Made by a program: the position numbers and the translations under genes. A DNA stretch of 48,319 nucleotides from Candidatus Peribacteraceae bacterium. Its GTDB lineage: Bacteria > Patescibacteriota > Gracilibacteria > Peribacterales > Peribacteraceae. The stretch is taken from positions 1 to 48,319 of the forward strand of contig JAQVMB010000011.1 of assembly GCA_028703835.1 (NCBI GenBank). Reading direction: 5' to 3'. Below are positions 7,444 through 16,236 of the stretch, piece after piece; position 1 is the stretch's first letter, and each line of letters starts with the position of its first letter. A model generated the notes under the pieces. It had not been told where the DNA came from and did no database searches. It saw only the letters and a list, made by a program, of their open reading frames with translations.

Positions 7444-7473
7444 TTCCATCCTCGGTATCGCCGAACCGATTTG

Positions 7474-7510
7474 TGCGCGAGGGGTCGAGACCACCCTTCG
7501 CGCATTTTTT
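7474..7510 (+). terminator. Rho-independent terminator
   Basis: A 12-bp stem (TGCGCGAGGGGT with ACCCTTCGCGCA, one G-U) closes a 7-nt loop and is followed by six T. The rsmI stop on the other strand lies within the T-run. Confidence 0.9.
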
Positions 7511-8255
7511 ATTGTGCCCCCACGACGACCACGAACTCTCCTTTCTTCGTGATGTTCGTTGCGAGAGAGGGGAGCCCGGCGACGGTGGTCGAGAGGATTT
7601 CTTCGTGCATTTTCGTCAATTCCCGCGCCACCACCACTTTCCGGTCGGGTTGTTCCTTCAATGCCTCCGCCAACTCGTTCAACGTCTTTTCGATGCGGTG
7701 AACCGATTCATAGAAGACGATCGTCCGTTCCTCATTCCTGAACGAATCGAGGAGTGTTTTCCGTCCTTTCTTTAACGGGAGGAAGCCGAGGTACAGGAAT
7801 TGGTGGATCGGAAGGCCGGAGACCGAAAGAGCTGTCAAAAATGCGGACGGGCCGGGGATGGATTCAATCGCGATGCCCATGTCGCGCGCTCTCGAAACGA
7901 TCACGAAGCCGGGGTCGGAGATCCCGGGTGTGCCGGCGTCGGAGACGAGCGCCAAGTGTTCGCCGCGCTGCAGTCTGCCGAGGATGTGGGCGATCTTTCC
8001 TTCGTCGCTGTAGCCGTGGAGACTGATCAGTTCCTTTTTCGGTGTGTCACCCTGAGCTCCGTCGAAGGGCGACACACCGCGTGCCATGGTTCGACGGGGC
8101 TCACCATGACACGCTTGGATATTCAATTGTTTAAGTAAATTGCCCGTCACGCGGGTGTCTTCACAGATGACGGCATCGGTCTTCTTCAGCGTTTCGATGG
8201 CGCGGAGGGTGATGTCACCCAGGTTTCCTATCGGTGTTGCGATGACGGAGAGCAT
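7509..8255 (-). CDS. rsmI: 16S rRNA (cytidine-1402-2'-O)-methyltransferase RsmI
   Basis: The 248-aa SAM-dependent tetrapyrrole-methylase-fold enzyme 2'-O-methylates C1402 of 16S rRNA. Family motifs: LSVIATPIGNLGDITLRA at the start, CEDTRVTGNLL near 31, ALVSDAGTPGISDPG in the middle, SIPGPSAFLTALSVSGLP and FYESVHRIEKTL. I chose the ATG at 8255 because family proteins begin just before VATPIGNL; the longer frame to 8333 adds unrelated residues. Residues about 48-72 are encoded by a 73-bp palindromic repeat and lie where other RsmI proteins have a short link before the ISLH/ISYH segment. The enzyme appears otherwise complete. Confidence 0.93.
   Translation of the reverse strand: MLSVIATPIGNLGDITLRAIETLKKTDAVICEDTRVTGNLLKQLNIQACHGEPRRTMARGVSPFDGAQGDTPKKELISLHGYSDEGKIAHILGRLQRGEHLALVSDAGTPGISDPGFVIVSRARDMGIAIESIPGPSAFLTALSVSGLPIHQFLYLGFLPLKKGRKTLLDSFRNEERTIVFYESVHRIEKTLNELAEALKEQPDRKVVVARELTKMHEEILSTTVAGLPSLATNITKKGEFVVVVGAQ
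8041..8113. repeat. 73-bp palindromic element inside rsmI
   Basis: One arm starts GTGTCACCCTGAGC and ends GAAGGGCGACAC; the other reads GGTTCGACGGGGCTCACCAT then GACACG. It closely matches the spacer element at 32844-32916. Here it is read in frame as part of RsmI. Confidence 0.88.
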
Positions 8256-8438
8256 GCGTTGTAGGATAGGCGTTCGAAGGCCTAGGGGGAAGACGAGGGC
8301 TTCTTGCCTTCCGGAACGTACGTAATATATCAAGAAAACAAAATGACATTTTTGGCTAATATAAGGCCAGATGCAGCCATCATCCCTTTCCTCCCGACGG
8401 ATTTTCGCTATCCTCCTTGAGACCCCCGCGTTTTCCTT

Positions 8439-11066
8439 ATGGCTGATTCACCCAAGAACCCCGGCAATACGCAGCAACCGCTCTCCGGCGGCGGCGAGAC
8501 GATTTCGTCCATCGGGCGCATCGCGCCCCGCCCCATCGTCACGGAGATGGAGGAGAGTTACCTGAACTACGCGATGAGCGTCATCGTCTCGCGCGCGCTC
8601 CCCGATGCTCGTGACGGTCTCAAGCCGGTGCACCGCCGCATTTTGAAAGCGATGCAGGAAGAAGGACTCACGCCGTCGCACCGCTACTCCAAGTGCGCGG
8701 GTGTGGTCGGGGAAGTGCTCAAGAAATATCACCCCCACGGCGATTCATCCGTGTACGACGCCCTCGTCCGTCTCGTGCAGGATTTCTCCATGCGGTATCC
8801 GCTCGTCGATGGCCAGGGAAACTTCGGATCCATCGACGGGGACAGCGCCGCCGCCTACCGCTACACCGAGTGCCGCCTGCAGAAGATCGCGATGGAGCTC
8901 CTGACGGACATCGAGAAGGACACGGTCGATTTCACTTCCAACTACGACGCGACGCGCAAGGAGCCCGTCGTGCTGCCCGCCAAGATCCCGAACCTGCTCC
9001 TCAACGGCACCGTCGGCATCGCCGTGGGCATGGCCACGAACATCCCGCCGCACAACCTCAACGAGCTCATCGACGCAACGTTGCATTTGGTGGAGACCCC
9101 GACTGCGACCGTGGAGGACCTCCTCCAGTTCGTGCAGGGGCCGGATTTCCCCACCGGCGGCATCGTCTACAACAAAGAGACGCTGCGCCAGGCGTATCTG
9201 ACGGGTCGGGGGAGCGTGGTCATGCGCGGGAGGGCGGAGATCGAGGAACAGAACGGCCGCTACCAGATCCGCATCAGCCAGATCCCGTACCAGGTGAACA
9301 AGTCCTCGATGATCGAGCGCATGGCGGAACTGGTGACGGAGAAGATCATCCAGGGCGTCTCCGACATCCGCGACGAATCCGACCGCGACGAGAACGTCCG
9401 CATCATCATCGAGCTGAAGAAGGACGCCTATCCGCAGAAAGTCCTGAACCAGCTCTTCAAGCTCACGGACCTCCAGACCAGCTTCGGTTACAACATGATC
9501 GCGCTGGCGGACGGCATCCAGCCGCGGCTCCTGAATTTGCAGGAACTCCTGCAGATCTTCATCGAGCACCGCCGGGTCATCATCACGCGCCGCATCACCT
9601 TCGACCGCGACCGCGCCAAGGAGCGCGCCCACATCCTCGAAGGCCTCTCCATCGCCCTGGACCACATCGACAAGGTGATCGAGACCATCAAGAAGAGCGA
9701 GACGAAGGAGATCGCGAAGGAGAACCTCATGAAGAAATTCAAGCTGACGGACATCCAGGCGGATGCCATCCTCCAGATGCGTTTGCAGACGCTGGCTGGC
9801 CTGGAGCGCAAGAAGATCGAGGACGAGCTGGCAGAGAAGCTCAAGTTCATCGCCGAGTGCGAGGCGATCCTGAAGGACAAGAAGAGGATCGACAAGATCT
9901 TCCGCAAGGAGCTGGAGGACATCAAGGCCACGTACGGCGACGTCCGCCGCACGACCGTGGTGCCGTTCGAAGTCGGCGAATTCAGCGCCAAGGACACCAT
10001 CCCGAACGCCCCGATGATCGTCACGCTCACGCGTGCCGGGTACGTGAAGCGACTCTCGCCCCTGCAGTTCCGCGCGCAGCATCGCGGCGGGAAGGGGGTG
10101 ATCGGCATGCAGACGAAGGACGACGACGAGGTGCTGTCGCTCCTGCACGTGATGAACCACGATGACGTGCTGTACTTCACGAACACAGGACGCGTGTTCC
10201 GTTTCCCCGTGTACGAGCTTCCGCAGGCGGGACGCGCGGCGAAAGGCCAGGCCATCGTCAACTTGCTGCAGTTGCAGCCCGAAGAGCGCATCACGGCGAT
10301 GCTCAAATCCGACCTGACGGACAAGAAGTTCCTCTTCATGGCCACGAACCGGGGGACCGTGAAGCGGACGGAGGTGGCGGAATTCGAGAATATCCGCCGT
10401 TCCGGCCTCATCGCGCAGAAGCTGCCGCCGGGCGACGAATTGCAATGGGTGGTGGCGACGAGCGGCAAGGACGAGCTCTTCCTCCTAACCCGCAAGGGCA
10501 AGGCCATCCGCTTCAAGGAAGACGACGTGCGTTCCATGGGCCGCGCGGCGGCGGGCGTGCGCGGCATCAAGCTGGGGGCGGGCGATTACGTGGTGGAGGC
10601 GGCGCTCATCCAGGACCCGTCCAAGAGCAACCTGCTCGTCGTGATGGAGAACGGACTCGGGAAGATGACGCCCGTCACGGAGTACCGGTTCCAGGGAAGG
10701 GGAGGGACCGGCGTGAAGGCGGCGCAACTGACGGCGAAGACCGGTGACATCGTCGGCGGTGCGGTGTTGCAGCCGGGAGACACCGGCGACCTGCTGTGCA
10801 TTTCCAAGCTCGGCCAGATGATCCGCATGAAACTGTCGGACATCCCCAGCCGCGGCCGCGCCACGCAGGGCGTGATCGTCATGCGCCTGAACGCCAAGGA
10901 CAAGGTGGCGACGATGAGCGTGGTGATGGAGGACAAGGAGAGCGAGGAGGCGGTGCTGCAGGCGGCGGCGGAGCTCCGCGAGGAGGAAGTGGAAGCCATC
11001 GAGAAGGAGGAGCGGCGCGTGAAGCGCGCGGCGAAGGCCGCGTCGAAGGCGGCGGAGACGAAATGA
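8439..11066 (+). CDS. gyrA: DNA gyrase subunit A
   Basis: The 875-aa protein is a full-length type IIA topoisomerase A subunit. The breakage-reunion domain has the catalytic tyrosine in RYTECRL (Y142), [13 protein letters not shown] (the positions matching E. coli S83 and D87 are S and D) and a helical tower and coiled coil. The C-terminal beta-pinwheel contains QHRGGKG, a near-match to the GyrA box QRRGGKG, which favours gyrase over ParC. A short basic tail rich in Lys, Arg and Ala ends it. There is no Shine-Dalgarno before the ATG, and the promoter is not clear. gyrB is not in the window. Confidence 0.96.
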   Translation: MADSPKNPGNTQQPLSGGGETISSIGRIAPRPIVTEMEESYLNYAMSVIVSRALPDARDGLKPVHRRILKAMQEEGLTPSHRYSKCAGVVGEVLKKYHPHGDSSVYDALVRLVQDFSMRYPLVDGQGNFGSIDGDSAAAYRYTECRLQKIAMELLTDIEKDTVDFTSNYDATRKEPVVLPAKIPNLLLNGTVGIAVGMATNIPPHNLNELIDATLHLVETPTATVEDLLQFVQGPDFPTGGIVYNKETLRQAYLTGRGSVVMRGRAEIEEQNGRYQIRISQIPYQVNKSSMIERMAELVTEKIIQGVSDIRDESDRDENVRIIIELKKDAYPQKVLNQLFKLTDLQTSFGYNMIALADGIQPRLLNLQELLQIFIEHRRVIITRRITFDRDRAKERAHILEGLSIALDHIDKVIETIKKSETKEIAKENLMKKFKLTDIQADAILQMRLQTLAGLERKKIEDELAEKLKFIAECEAILKDKKRIDKIFRKELEDIKATYGDVRRTTVVPFEVGEFSAKDTIPNAPMIVTLTRAGYVKRLSPLQFRAQHRGGKGVIGMQTKDDDEVLSLLHVMNHDDVLYFTNTGRVFRFPVYELPQAGRAAKGQAIVNLLQLQPEERITAMLKSDLTDKKFLFMATNRGTVKRTEVAEFENIRRSGLIAQKLPPGDELQWVVATSGKDELFLLTRKGKAIRFKEDDVRSMGRAAAGVRGIKLGAGDYVVEAALIQDPSKSNLLVVMENGLGKMTPVTEYRFQGRGGTGVKAAQLTAKTGDIVGGAVLQPGDTGDLLCISKLGQMIRMKLSDIPSRGRATQGVIVMRLNAKDKVATMSVVMEDKESEEAVLQAAAELREEEVEAIEKEERRVKRAAKAASKAAETK

Positions 11067-11093
11067 CACGGCCAATAATCATGCATGGATGAT

Positions 11094-11121
11094 GTAGAGA
11101 CGCGGCATGCCGCGTCTCTAC
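11094..11121. repeat. 28-bp perfect palindrome after gyrA
   Basis: GTAGAGACGCGGCA is followed directly by its exact reverse complement, centred on GGCATGCC. It starts 27 nt after the gyrA stop and has no T-tract, so it is a repeat or 3' stabiliser rather than a standard terminator. Confidence 0.85.
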
Positions 11122-11194
11122 GGATACCCGTTGCGTGCCATATTTCCATACGGAATCCGCCGCCTTCGCCTGTTGCAATCCGTCTGATTGTCTG

Positions 11195-11200
11195 TACACT
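11195..11200 (+). promoter_or_regulatory. -10 before rpmE
   Basis: TACACT ends 9 nt before the ATG at 11210, with no Shine-Dalgarno. This fits a leaderless ribosomal protein mRNA. Confidence 0.5.
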
Positions 11201-11209
11201 ACGTCGGCT

Positions 11210-11422
11210 ATGAAGACCGGTATCCATCCAGAGGTATTCAAAGACGCCAAAACGACCTGCGCCACGTGCGGGACCGTCTATCTGATCCCGGGAACGGTGA
11301 AGGAACAGAGCGTGGAAGTGTGTCGCAGCTGTCATCCGATCTATACGGGCAAGGCCCAGAAGGAAGCGCGCGGCGGCCGCGTGGAACGGTTTAGGAAGCG
11401 CATGGCGGCGGGGCAGAAGTAG
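11210..11422 (+). CDS. rpmE: 50S ribosomal protein bL31 (zinc-binding type)
   Basis: The 70-aa protein begins MKTGIHPEVFKDAKTTC, the normal bL31 start. Two cysteine pairs (TCATC at 17/20 and CRSC at 38/41) form the zinc site, and SCHPIYTGK and GGRVERFRKR are conserved. Starting at 11135 would add 25 unrelated residues, so ATG 11210 is used. A weak hairpin (ACAGCA/TGCTGT, 11481-11499) followed by TTTC lies downstream. Confidence 0.95.
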   Translation: MKTGIHPEVFKDAKTTCATCGTVYLIPGTVKEQSVEVCRSCHPIYTGKAQKEARGGRVERFRKRMAAGQK

Positions 11423-11426
11423 AGTT

Positions 11427-11545
11427 GGGGGATTAGAGATTGGAATATTGGAGATCAGGAATGGAGGTTGATACTGCCTCACAGCATTTTCTTTGCTGTT
11501 TCTTGAACTTGTGTTGCGCCCGACTATTCCAGTATTCCTCTTCTG
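11427..11545. repeat. GATTAGAGATTGG word repeat with inverted partner
   Basis: The left arm 11427-11463 (GGGATTAGAGATTGG, GGAATATTGGAGATC) shares words with 5594-5708. The right arm 11521-11545 (CTATTCCAGTATTCC) is a shorter inverted partner. They flank a weak terminator-like hairpin. Confidence 0.65.
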
Positions 11546-11556
11546 AATGCCAATAA

Positions 11557-11583
11557 CTGGCACTCACATTCCCGGAGTGCTAT
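11557..11583. promoter_or_regulatory. CIRCE operator
   Basis: GGCACTC, a 9-nt spacer, then GAGTGCTA matches the CIRCE consensus (TTAGCACTC-N9-GAGTGCTAA) in nearly all core positions. It lies directly upstream of hrcA and overlaps the extended -10 (11578-11586), so bound HrcA would block polymerase. Confidence 0.88.
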
Positions 11584-11586
11584 ACT
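11578..11586 (+). promoter_or_regulatory. Extended -10 before hrcA
   Basis: TGC-TATACT ends 6 nt before the hrcA ATG. Its TGCTA is shared with the right half of CIRCE. Confidence 0.6.
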
Positions 11587-11592
11587 GCCCCC

Positions 11593-12309
11593 ATGAACGA
11601 CCGTCAGAGCAAGCTCCTCTCCGCCATCATCGACCAGTTCATCCAGACCGCCCTGCCGGTGGGTTCGAAACGCCTCCTGGAGAGTTGCGATTTCTGTGTT
11701 TCCTCGGCCACCATCCGCAGCGAAATGGGCGTACTGGAGGATGAGGGGTTCCTGGAGCAGCCCCATATTTCCGCCGGGCGCATCCCGACGGCGAAGGGGT
11801 ACCGCATGTTCGTGAAGCAGTTCATGGAGCCGTCCGCGGCGGAGAAGAAAGTGCGGCTGCAGTTTGACGGGTTGCGGGAGCAGTACTTCCGGCGCAAGGA
11901 CCAGGAGTTCGCGTACGAGGCGGTGGCGCTCCTTTCGCACATGATTCCCTATGTCGCCTTCGCGACGGTGCCGCACAAACCGGGGGTGTATTTCATGGGC
12001 TTGGCCAATGCTCTGCGACAGCCCGATTTCCAAGCCAACCCGCTCCTCGCTTCCGCCGTCATCGAAGTGCTGGAACAGCGGCTCACGGATCTTCTGGGGA
12101 AGGTGGAGGTGGACGACAACATCCGTTATTACATCGGCGAGGACCACATTCTCCAGCAACTTCAGAGCTGCAGCATGATGGTGACGGAGTACCAGCTGCG
12201 CGGCCGGAAGGGGGTGGTTGGTATCCTGGGGCCGCTTCGGATGGATTACGCGTATAACACCGTAGCGCTGGAGCTCGTTGCGGATCTGCTCCGTTCGTCC
12301 CATTCCTGA
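11593..12309 (+). CDS. hrcA: Heat-inducible transcription repressor HrcA (compact)
   Basis: The 238-aa protein carries the HrcA winged helix: LPVGSKRLLE, VSSATIRSEMGVLEDEGFLE and QPHISAGRIPTAKGYRMFV. The C-terminal part has IRYYIGED, LQSCSMMVTEYQLRGRKG and GILGPLRMDYAYNTVALELV, as in HrcA. The family is usually about 340 aa, so roughly 100 residues of the central dimerisation/inserted region are missing. CIRCE in front of its own gene supports the assignment and autoregulation. No chaperone gene follows; groES/EL and dnaK would be expected elsewhere with further CIRCE sites. Confidence 0.92.
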   Translation: MNDRQSKLLSAIIDQFIQTALPVGSKRLLESCDFCVSSATIRSEMGVLEDEGFLEQPHISAGRIPTAKGYRMFVKQFMEPSAAEKKVRLQFDGLREQYFRRKDQEFAYEAVALLSHMIPYVAFATVPHKPGVYFMGLANALRQPDFQANPLLASAVIEVLEQRLTDLLGKVEVDDNIRYYIGEDHILQQLQSCSMMVTEYQLRGRKGVVGILGPLRMDYAYNTVALELVADLLRSSHS

Positions 12310-12314
12310 GGGGA

Positions 12315-12385
12315 ATGAAAATGCAAAATGCACAATGCAAAATGTTTTCATTTCTCATTTTCAATTTTGCATTTTGCATTAATTC
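12315..12385. repeat. Inverted pair of TGCAAAATG / CATTTTGCA words
   Basis: The left arm has ATGAAAATGCAAAATGCAC and further TGCAAAATG copies. The right arm has CATTTCTCATTTTC and TTTTGCATTTTGCATT. Together they form a long imperfect AT-rich hairpin just after hrcA. It may also act as a terminator. Confidence 0.8.
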
Positions 12386-12400
12386 ATCCTTGAGTAACGC

Positions 12401-12406
12401 TATACT
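12401..12406 (+). promoter_or_regulatory. -10 before the TraG/VirD4-like gene
   Basis: TATACT (within CGCTATACT) ends 6 nt before the ATG at 12413. No Shine-Dalgarno is present. Confidence 0.5.
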
Positions 12407-12412
12407 TCACGT

Positions 12413-15106
12413 ATGCCCAAGGCACAGAAAGAAGTTCTGCTGAGGATCAGGCCGTCTCTCCCCGATCCGGATGAATCGAGTGCGGCGCGCGGTCCGCTCA
12501 TGATGGAATCGGTCCTTTCCGCCATCCATTCCATTCGCAAGGGCTACGGCCCCGTCTCCTTTGAAGTGGCGACCTGCGAAGGGAAAATTGCCCTGTACGT
12601 CCGTTCCAGCGAACGGGCGGCGGCACTGGTGGAGAGCCAGCTCTATGCGCAGTACCCGGATGCGGAAATCGAACAGATCCCTTCGCAGACCCTGGATGCG
12701 CGGGAAGGGGAGAAGGTCTTCTCGAGCGAGCTCGTCCTGACGGGACCGGAAGTGTATCCCATCAAGCGTTATCCCCAGTTCATCGACCTCGCCTCGCGCC
12801 AGCACGTCGACACCATCGCCGGCATCACGTCGGCGCTGGTCCGCTACAAAGGCCCCATGCGCGGACATGTCCAGTTCGTGCTCCAGCCCGTCGGCCCGCG
12901 TTACCGTCGCCGCGCGTTGGCGTTCATCCCGTTCCTGCGGCGAGGATTGCCCAAGCATTCACCGGTCTACGCCGTTTTCTTCTCGAAAATCCATTTGGCC
13001 AAGGGTTGGCGTCGGTGGGCGCTCTTCCCCCTCGATATGCTCCTGGGGGGATGGCGCACGTGGTTCTCACGTCCCACATTGTCATTCATGTCCGGGGCGG
13101 AGGAGTCCACGGACGATCCCGACGAGGAGGCGCGCGCGGGGATGCGCACCCATGACCGCGAGGATCCGGAGACCGCGGCTGTGGACAAGGTGAACCGTCT
13201 TCTCTTCCTCTCCACGATCCGCGTCAGCGTCGTCGCCCGCGTGGCGGAAACGGCCGCAGCGGAAGCGAAGGTGGAGGAAATCGCTTCCAGCTTCCGCCAG
13301 TTCACCCTGCCGCAGTGCAACGGCTTCGCTCCGCGTCCGGTCCGCGTTCTCTCCGCGCTTCCGAGCGGCCTTGCCGCGCGTCCGTTCGTCCTCTCGGTGG
13401 AGGAGGCGGCCACGCTCTGGCACGTGCCGAACATCCTCGTGAAGACGCCCAACTTCGACTGGGTTGTGAGCAAGAAGCTGGAACCGCCCGTCGACCTGCC
13501 CGTCGTCTCGGAAGCGGAGCCGGACCTGACGGTCCTCGGAGAGGCCGTGTTCCGCGCCGAGCGCCAGAAATTCGGCATCCGCACCGACGACCGCCGCCGG
13601 CACATGTACATCATCGGAAAGACGGGCATGGGCAAATCGACGCTCCTGGAGAACATGATCTTCTCGGATATCCATGCCGGGAAAGGCGTGGCGGTCATCG
13701 ATCCGCACGGCGACCTCGTGGAGGCGACGCTGCGTTTCATTCCCGCCAGCCGCAGCAACGATGTCATCCTCTTCGATCCCTGCGACCGCGAGTTCCCGGT
13801 GTCGTTCAACATGCTCAACTGCCCGGATCCCGCGCAGCAGGAGCTCGTCGCGTCCGGCCTGATGAGCATCTTCAAGAAGCTCTGGCCGGAGGCCTTCTCC
13901 GGGCGCATGGAGTACATCCTCCGCAATGCTCTCTTGGCGCTCATCGAAGCGGAAAACAATTCCATGCTGGGCATCATGCGGATCTTCGTGGACGACGCAT
14001 TCCGCGGGAAGATCCTGGAGCACGTGAAGAACCATCTCGTGAAGAGTTTCTGGGAGGACGAGTACACGGGATGGTCGGACAAGTACCGCACGGAAGCCAT
14101 CGCGGCCATCCAGAACAAGATCGGGCAGTTGCTCTCCGCCCCCCTCATCCGCAACATCGTGGGGCAAGTGCAGTCGAAGGTGGATATCCGCCACGCGATG
14201 GACACGGGGAAGATCATCCTGATGAACCTGAGCAAGGGGAAGCTGGGGGAGGATAACAGCGCGTTCCTGGGCTCCATGATGGTCACGAAGTTCCAGTTGG
14301 ACGCCATGAGCCGCGCGGACGTACCCGAGAAGGAGCGCAAGGACTTCTACCTGTACGTCGATGAATTCCAGAACTTCGCGACCGAATCCTTCGCCACGAT
14401 CCTCTCGGAGGCGCGGAAGTACCGCCTCAACCTGACGATGGCGAACCAGTATGTGAACCAGCTCATCATCGGGGACAAGAGCACGCAGCTGCGGGACGCC
14501 GTCTTCGGCAACGTGGGGTCGCTCACGTGCTTCCAGGTGGGCTCCGACGACGCGGAGCCGCTCTCCGAGCAGTTTGAGGAGATGGTCCTGCCCAAGGACA
14601 TCCTCAGCCTTCCCAAGTACCACGCGTACATGCGCCTGATGGTCCAGGGCATCCCGAGCAAGCCGTTTTCCGTGAGTACCCTGCCGCCCCCCGTTTTCGA
14701 GCAGGACGCGAAGCGCGTGGAGATCATCCGCAAGCTCTCCCGGGAGCGTTATGCCGAGCGGGTGACGGCGGTGGAGGACAAAATAACCAAGTGGATCGCG
14801 AGCGGCCGTACGGCGCAGAAAGGTGCGAAGGTGAATGAGAAGGCGAAGGAAAAGGAGGAGGAAGAGCTGAAGAAAGCCAAGAAGAAGGGGATGACGCTGG
14901 AGCAGTACCGCGCTTGGCGGGACCGGGAATTGTGCGTCAACGAATTCAACGCATTGCGGAAGAAGGAGTTCCTCGGGGAAACATTGACCGTGTCGGAAAA
15001 GGAGTCGATGGAACGGTTCCGCAGGCAATTGGAAGCCACGGGGGGTGTGCCGCCTCCGAGCAAGACGTTGCTCCAGGCGAAGGAGGCTGCCGTCAAGAAA
15101 GCCTGA
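12413..15106 (+). CDS. TraG/VirD4-family conjugation-type ATPase with long N-terminal region
   Basis: The 897-aa protein has an N-terminal region of about 390 residues with no motif I can name. An FtsK/TraG-type ATPase core follows: Walker A IGKTGMGKSTLLENM near 402, VAVIDPHGDLVEA, and Walker B FYLYVDEFQNF near 645. A C-terminal charged coiled coil rich in Lys and Glu (about 790-880) ends it. VirD4-class proteins couple DNA to type IV secretion, and this variant (DUF87/TraM-recognition type) is common in CPR genomes, where its role is unclear. There is no obvious transmembrane anchor and no neighbouring type IV secretion genes, so DNA transfer, DNA uptake or a pilus-linked role all remain open. 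Confidence 0.82.
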   Translation: MPKAQKEVLLRIRPSLPDPDESSAARGPLMMESVLSAIHSIRKGYGPVSFEVATCEGKIALYVRSSERAAALVESQLYAQYPDAEIEQIPSQTLDAREGEKVFSSELVLTGPEVYPIKRYPQFIDLASRQHVDTIAGITSALVRYKGPMRGHVQFVLQPVGPRYRRRALAFIPFLRRGLPKHSPVYAVFFSKIHLAKGWRRWALFPLDMLLGGWRTWFSRPTLSFMSGAEESTDDPDEEARAGMRTHDREDPETAAVDKVNRLLFLSTIRVSVVARVAETAAAEAKVEEIASSFRQFTLPQCNGFAPRPVRVLSALPSGLAARPFVLSVEEAATLWHVPNILVKTPNFDWVVSKKLEPPVDLPVVSEAEPDLTVLGEAVFRAERQKFGIRTDDRRRHMYIIGKTGMGKSTLLENMIFSDIHAGKGVAVIDPHGDLVEATLRFIPASRSNDVILFDPCDREFPVSFNMLNCPDPAQQELVASGLMSIFKKLWPEAFSGRMEYILRNALLALIEAENNSMLGIMRIFVDDAFRGKILEHVKNHLVKSFWEDEYTGWSDKYRTEAIAAIQNKIGQLLSAPLIRNIVGQVQSKVDIRHAMDTGKIILMNLSKGKLGEDNSAFLGSMMVTKFQLDAMSRADVPEKERKDFYLYVDEFQNFATESFATILSEARKYRLNLTMANQYVNQLIIGDKSTQLRDAVFGNVGSLTCFQVGSDDAEPLSEQFEEMVLPKDILSLPKYHAYMRLMVQGIPSKPFSVSTLPPPVFEQDAKRVEIIRKLSRERYAERVTAVEDKITKWIASGRTAQKGAKVNEKAKEKEEEELKKAKKKGMTLEQYRAWRDRELCVNEFNALRKKEFLGETLTVSEKESMERFRRQLEATGGVPPPSKTLLQAKEAAVKKA

Positions 15107-15147
15107 AATACGCTCGAAATTTCATGCGGAACGGTTATTCTGGGGGG

Positions 15148-15513
15148 ATGAGGAAAGAGGATGTGCTTCGGACCGTGAGTGAGGCGGATCCTCCGATTCC
15201 GGCGGCGTTCCAATCCCTTCGGTTTACACTGTTGCCGCATTGCAGGGTGGAAGTGGCGGGGGCGTTCATCGCGTCCCGCGCATTCGTGGACTATGTGCGT
15301 CTGCGCCTGGAAAATGCCTTGGCTCATCGTGCGTGCGGTGCATCTATGCATCCCTGTGATTGCGACCTGTTGGAGTCGGAGCTTGCGTGCATCGAAAGGG
15401 ATATATCGGCCCATCTTGGGGATTCTCCCGCCGGTACCGTGTTTCGCCTGCTCATGGCATCCCGCGAGCAGGCGCTTGAGAAAATCCGACGGCTTGTGGA
15501 GAAGGGGTGGTGA
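15148..15513 (+). CDS. Hypothetical protein
   Basis: This 121-aa frame (MRKEDVLRTVSEADPP...) is soluble, has several cysteines and a helical C-terminus (FRLLMASREQALEKIRRLVEKGW). I recognise no family. An in-frame ATG at 15124 would add eight residues; neither start has a Shine-Dalgarno. It lies 41 nt after the TraG-like gene and before the hairpin at 15525, so it could be cotranscribed with it. Confidence 0.5.
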   Translation: MRKEDVLRTVSEADPPIPAAFQSLRFTLLPHCRVEVAGAFIASRAFVDYVRLRLENALAHRACGASMHPCDCDLLESELACIERDISAHLGDSPAGTVFRLLMASREQALEKIRRLVEKGW

Positions 15514-15524
15514 CGGTTCAAAAA

Positions 15525-15550
15525 AAAGACCGAACCTGCGTTCGGTCTTT
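15525..15550. terminator. Bidirectional Rho-independent terminator
   Basis: AAAGACCGAA (15525-15534) and TTCGGTCTTT (15541-15550) form a perfect 10-bp stem with a 6-nt loop. On the minus strand it is followed by a strong T-run (A15520-15524 on plus); on the plus strand the T-tract is weaker. It can end the gene at 15148-15513 and also a transcript arriving from the right. Confidence 0.88.
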
Positions 15551-16130
15551 GTATTTGTGTTTCTCCATCAGCTGAGCAAGCACGAGGCTTCGGAGCGTGA
15601 ATGGAGAGAGGAGGGGAGGAGCCCTCTGTTCTTTGCCCTGCTACGGTTCTTGTTTCTCCTCGCAACCGGACGAGGTCCCCGGACCGGTTCGCCATGAGGT
15701 TCAGAGGAACCAAAGGGAACACTGGGGAGGAAGGGGGGCGTCCGCCATCACATCCTCGGTGACGTCGGGCGACGTTGCAGAGCAGAGAGGGGAACGGCCA
15801 CGAGAGCAAGACGGTCGCTATGCCCAGGATGATGCAAAAGATATTTTGCGATAAGTGGCCGGGAGGAACGTTTGCGGGGCCGTGACCATTCCTCTCTCTG
15901 CTGACGATGGTGGGAAGGAGCGAAAGAAAGTCCTGTTTGTCTGTACTGTGTCTGTTGGCGATCTCTTCATCGGAAGAAATCATGTCATCTTAGGCGTTAC
16001 ATTTTTTTGTGCAAGATTTAGATGTGGTTTAAGCCAATAATTGGTATGCGAATACAAAATGTGCACATGATATGACATCGAAAATTCTTGCGCTGTTTTC
16101 CGTTTTCCTCTTCACGAAAGAGCTTCTTAG
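15551..16130 (-). other. Gene-poor segment; possible minus-strand ncRNA unit
   Basis: No frame here looks like a real protein. On the minus strand, TTGCAC, a 16-nt spacer and TAAGAT (about 15985-16012) form a plausible promoter, and the terminator at 15525-15550 has its stronger T-run on this strand, giving a possible transcript of about 460 nt. Inside it, GAGAGAGGA (near 15890-15898) can pair with TCCTCTCTC (near 15605-15613) and close a domain of about 290 nt. Local hairpins occur too (GCAAAA/TTTTGC near 15835-15850; AACCGG/CCGGTT near 15663-15690). I do not find core motifs of RNase P RNA, tmRNA or SRP RNA. Confidence 0.35.
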
Positions 16131-16223
16131 CTTGTAGCTTGTTAGTTTCTTAGGAACAGGGTATTACCTCCACTCTCGTTCCTTCTCTTTGTACTTCCAA
16201 TCCTAATAAACTAAGAAGCTGAC
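16131..16223. repeat. Inverted AGCTTCTTAG / CTAAGAAGCT word repeat
   Basis: The left arm (16131-16154) has AGCTTCTTAGCTTGTAGC and TTAGTTTCTTAGG. The right arm (16195-16223) has CCTAATAAACTAAGAAGCT. They flank about 40 nt just after the stop of the next minus-strand gene. Confidence 0.75.
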
Positions 16224-16236
16224 CGTCCGGAGTTCA

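Noticed and set aside
15900-15960. GAAAGTCC on the plus strand as an RNase P RNA core
   Set aside because: Only this 8-mer fits. The other universal RNase P segments are not found at the expected distances.
15324-15983. 219-aa minus-strand frame
   Set aside because: It runs through the perfect terminator hairpin at 15525-15550 and lies antisense to the better supported gene at 15148-15513. Its sequence looks non-coding after one possible hydrophobic stretch.
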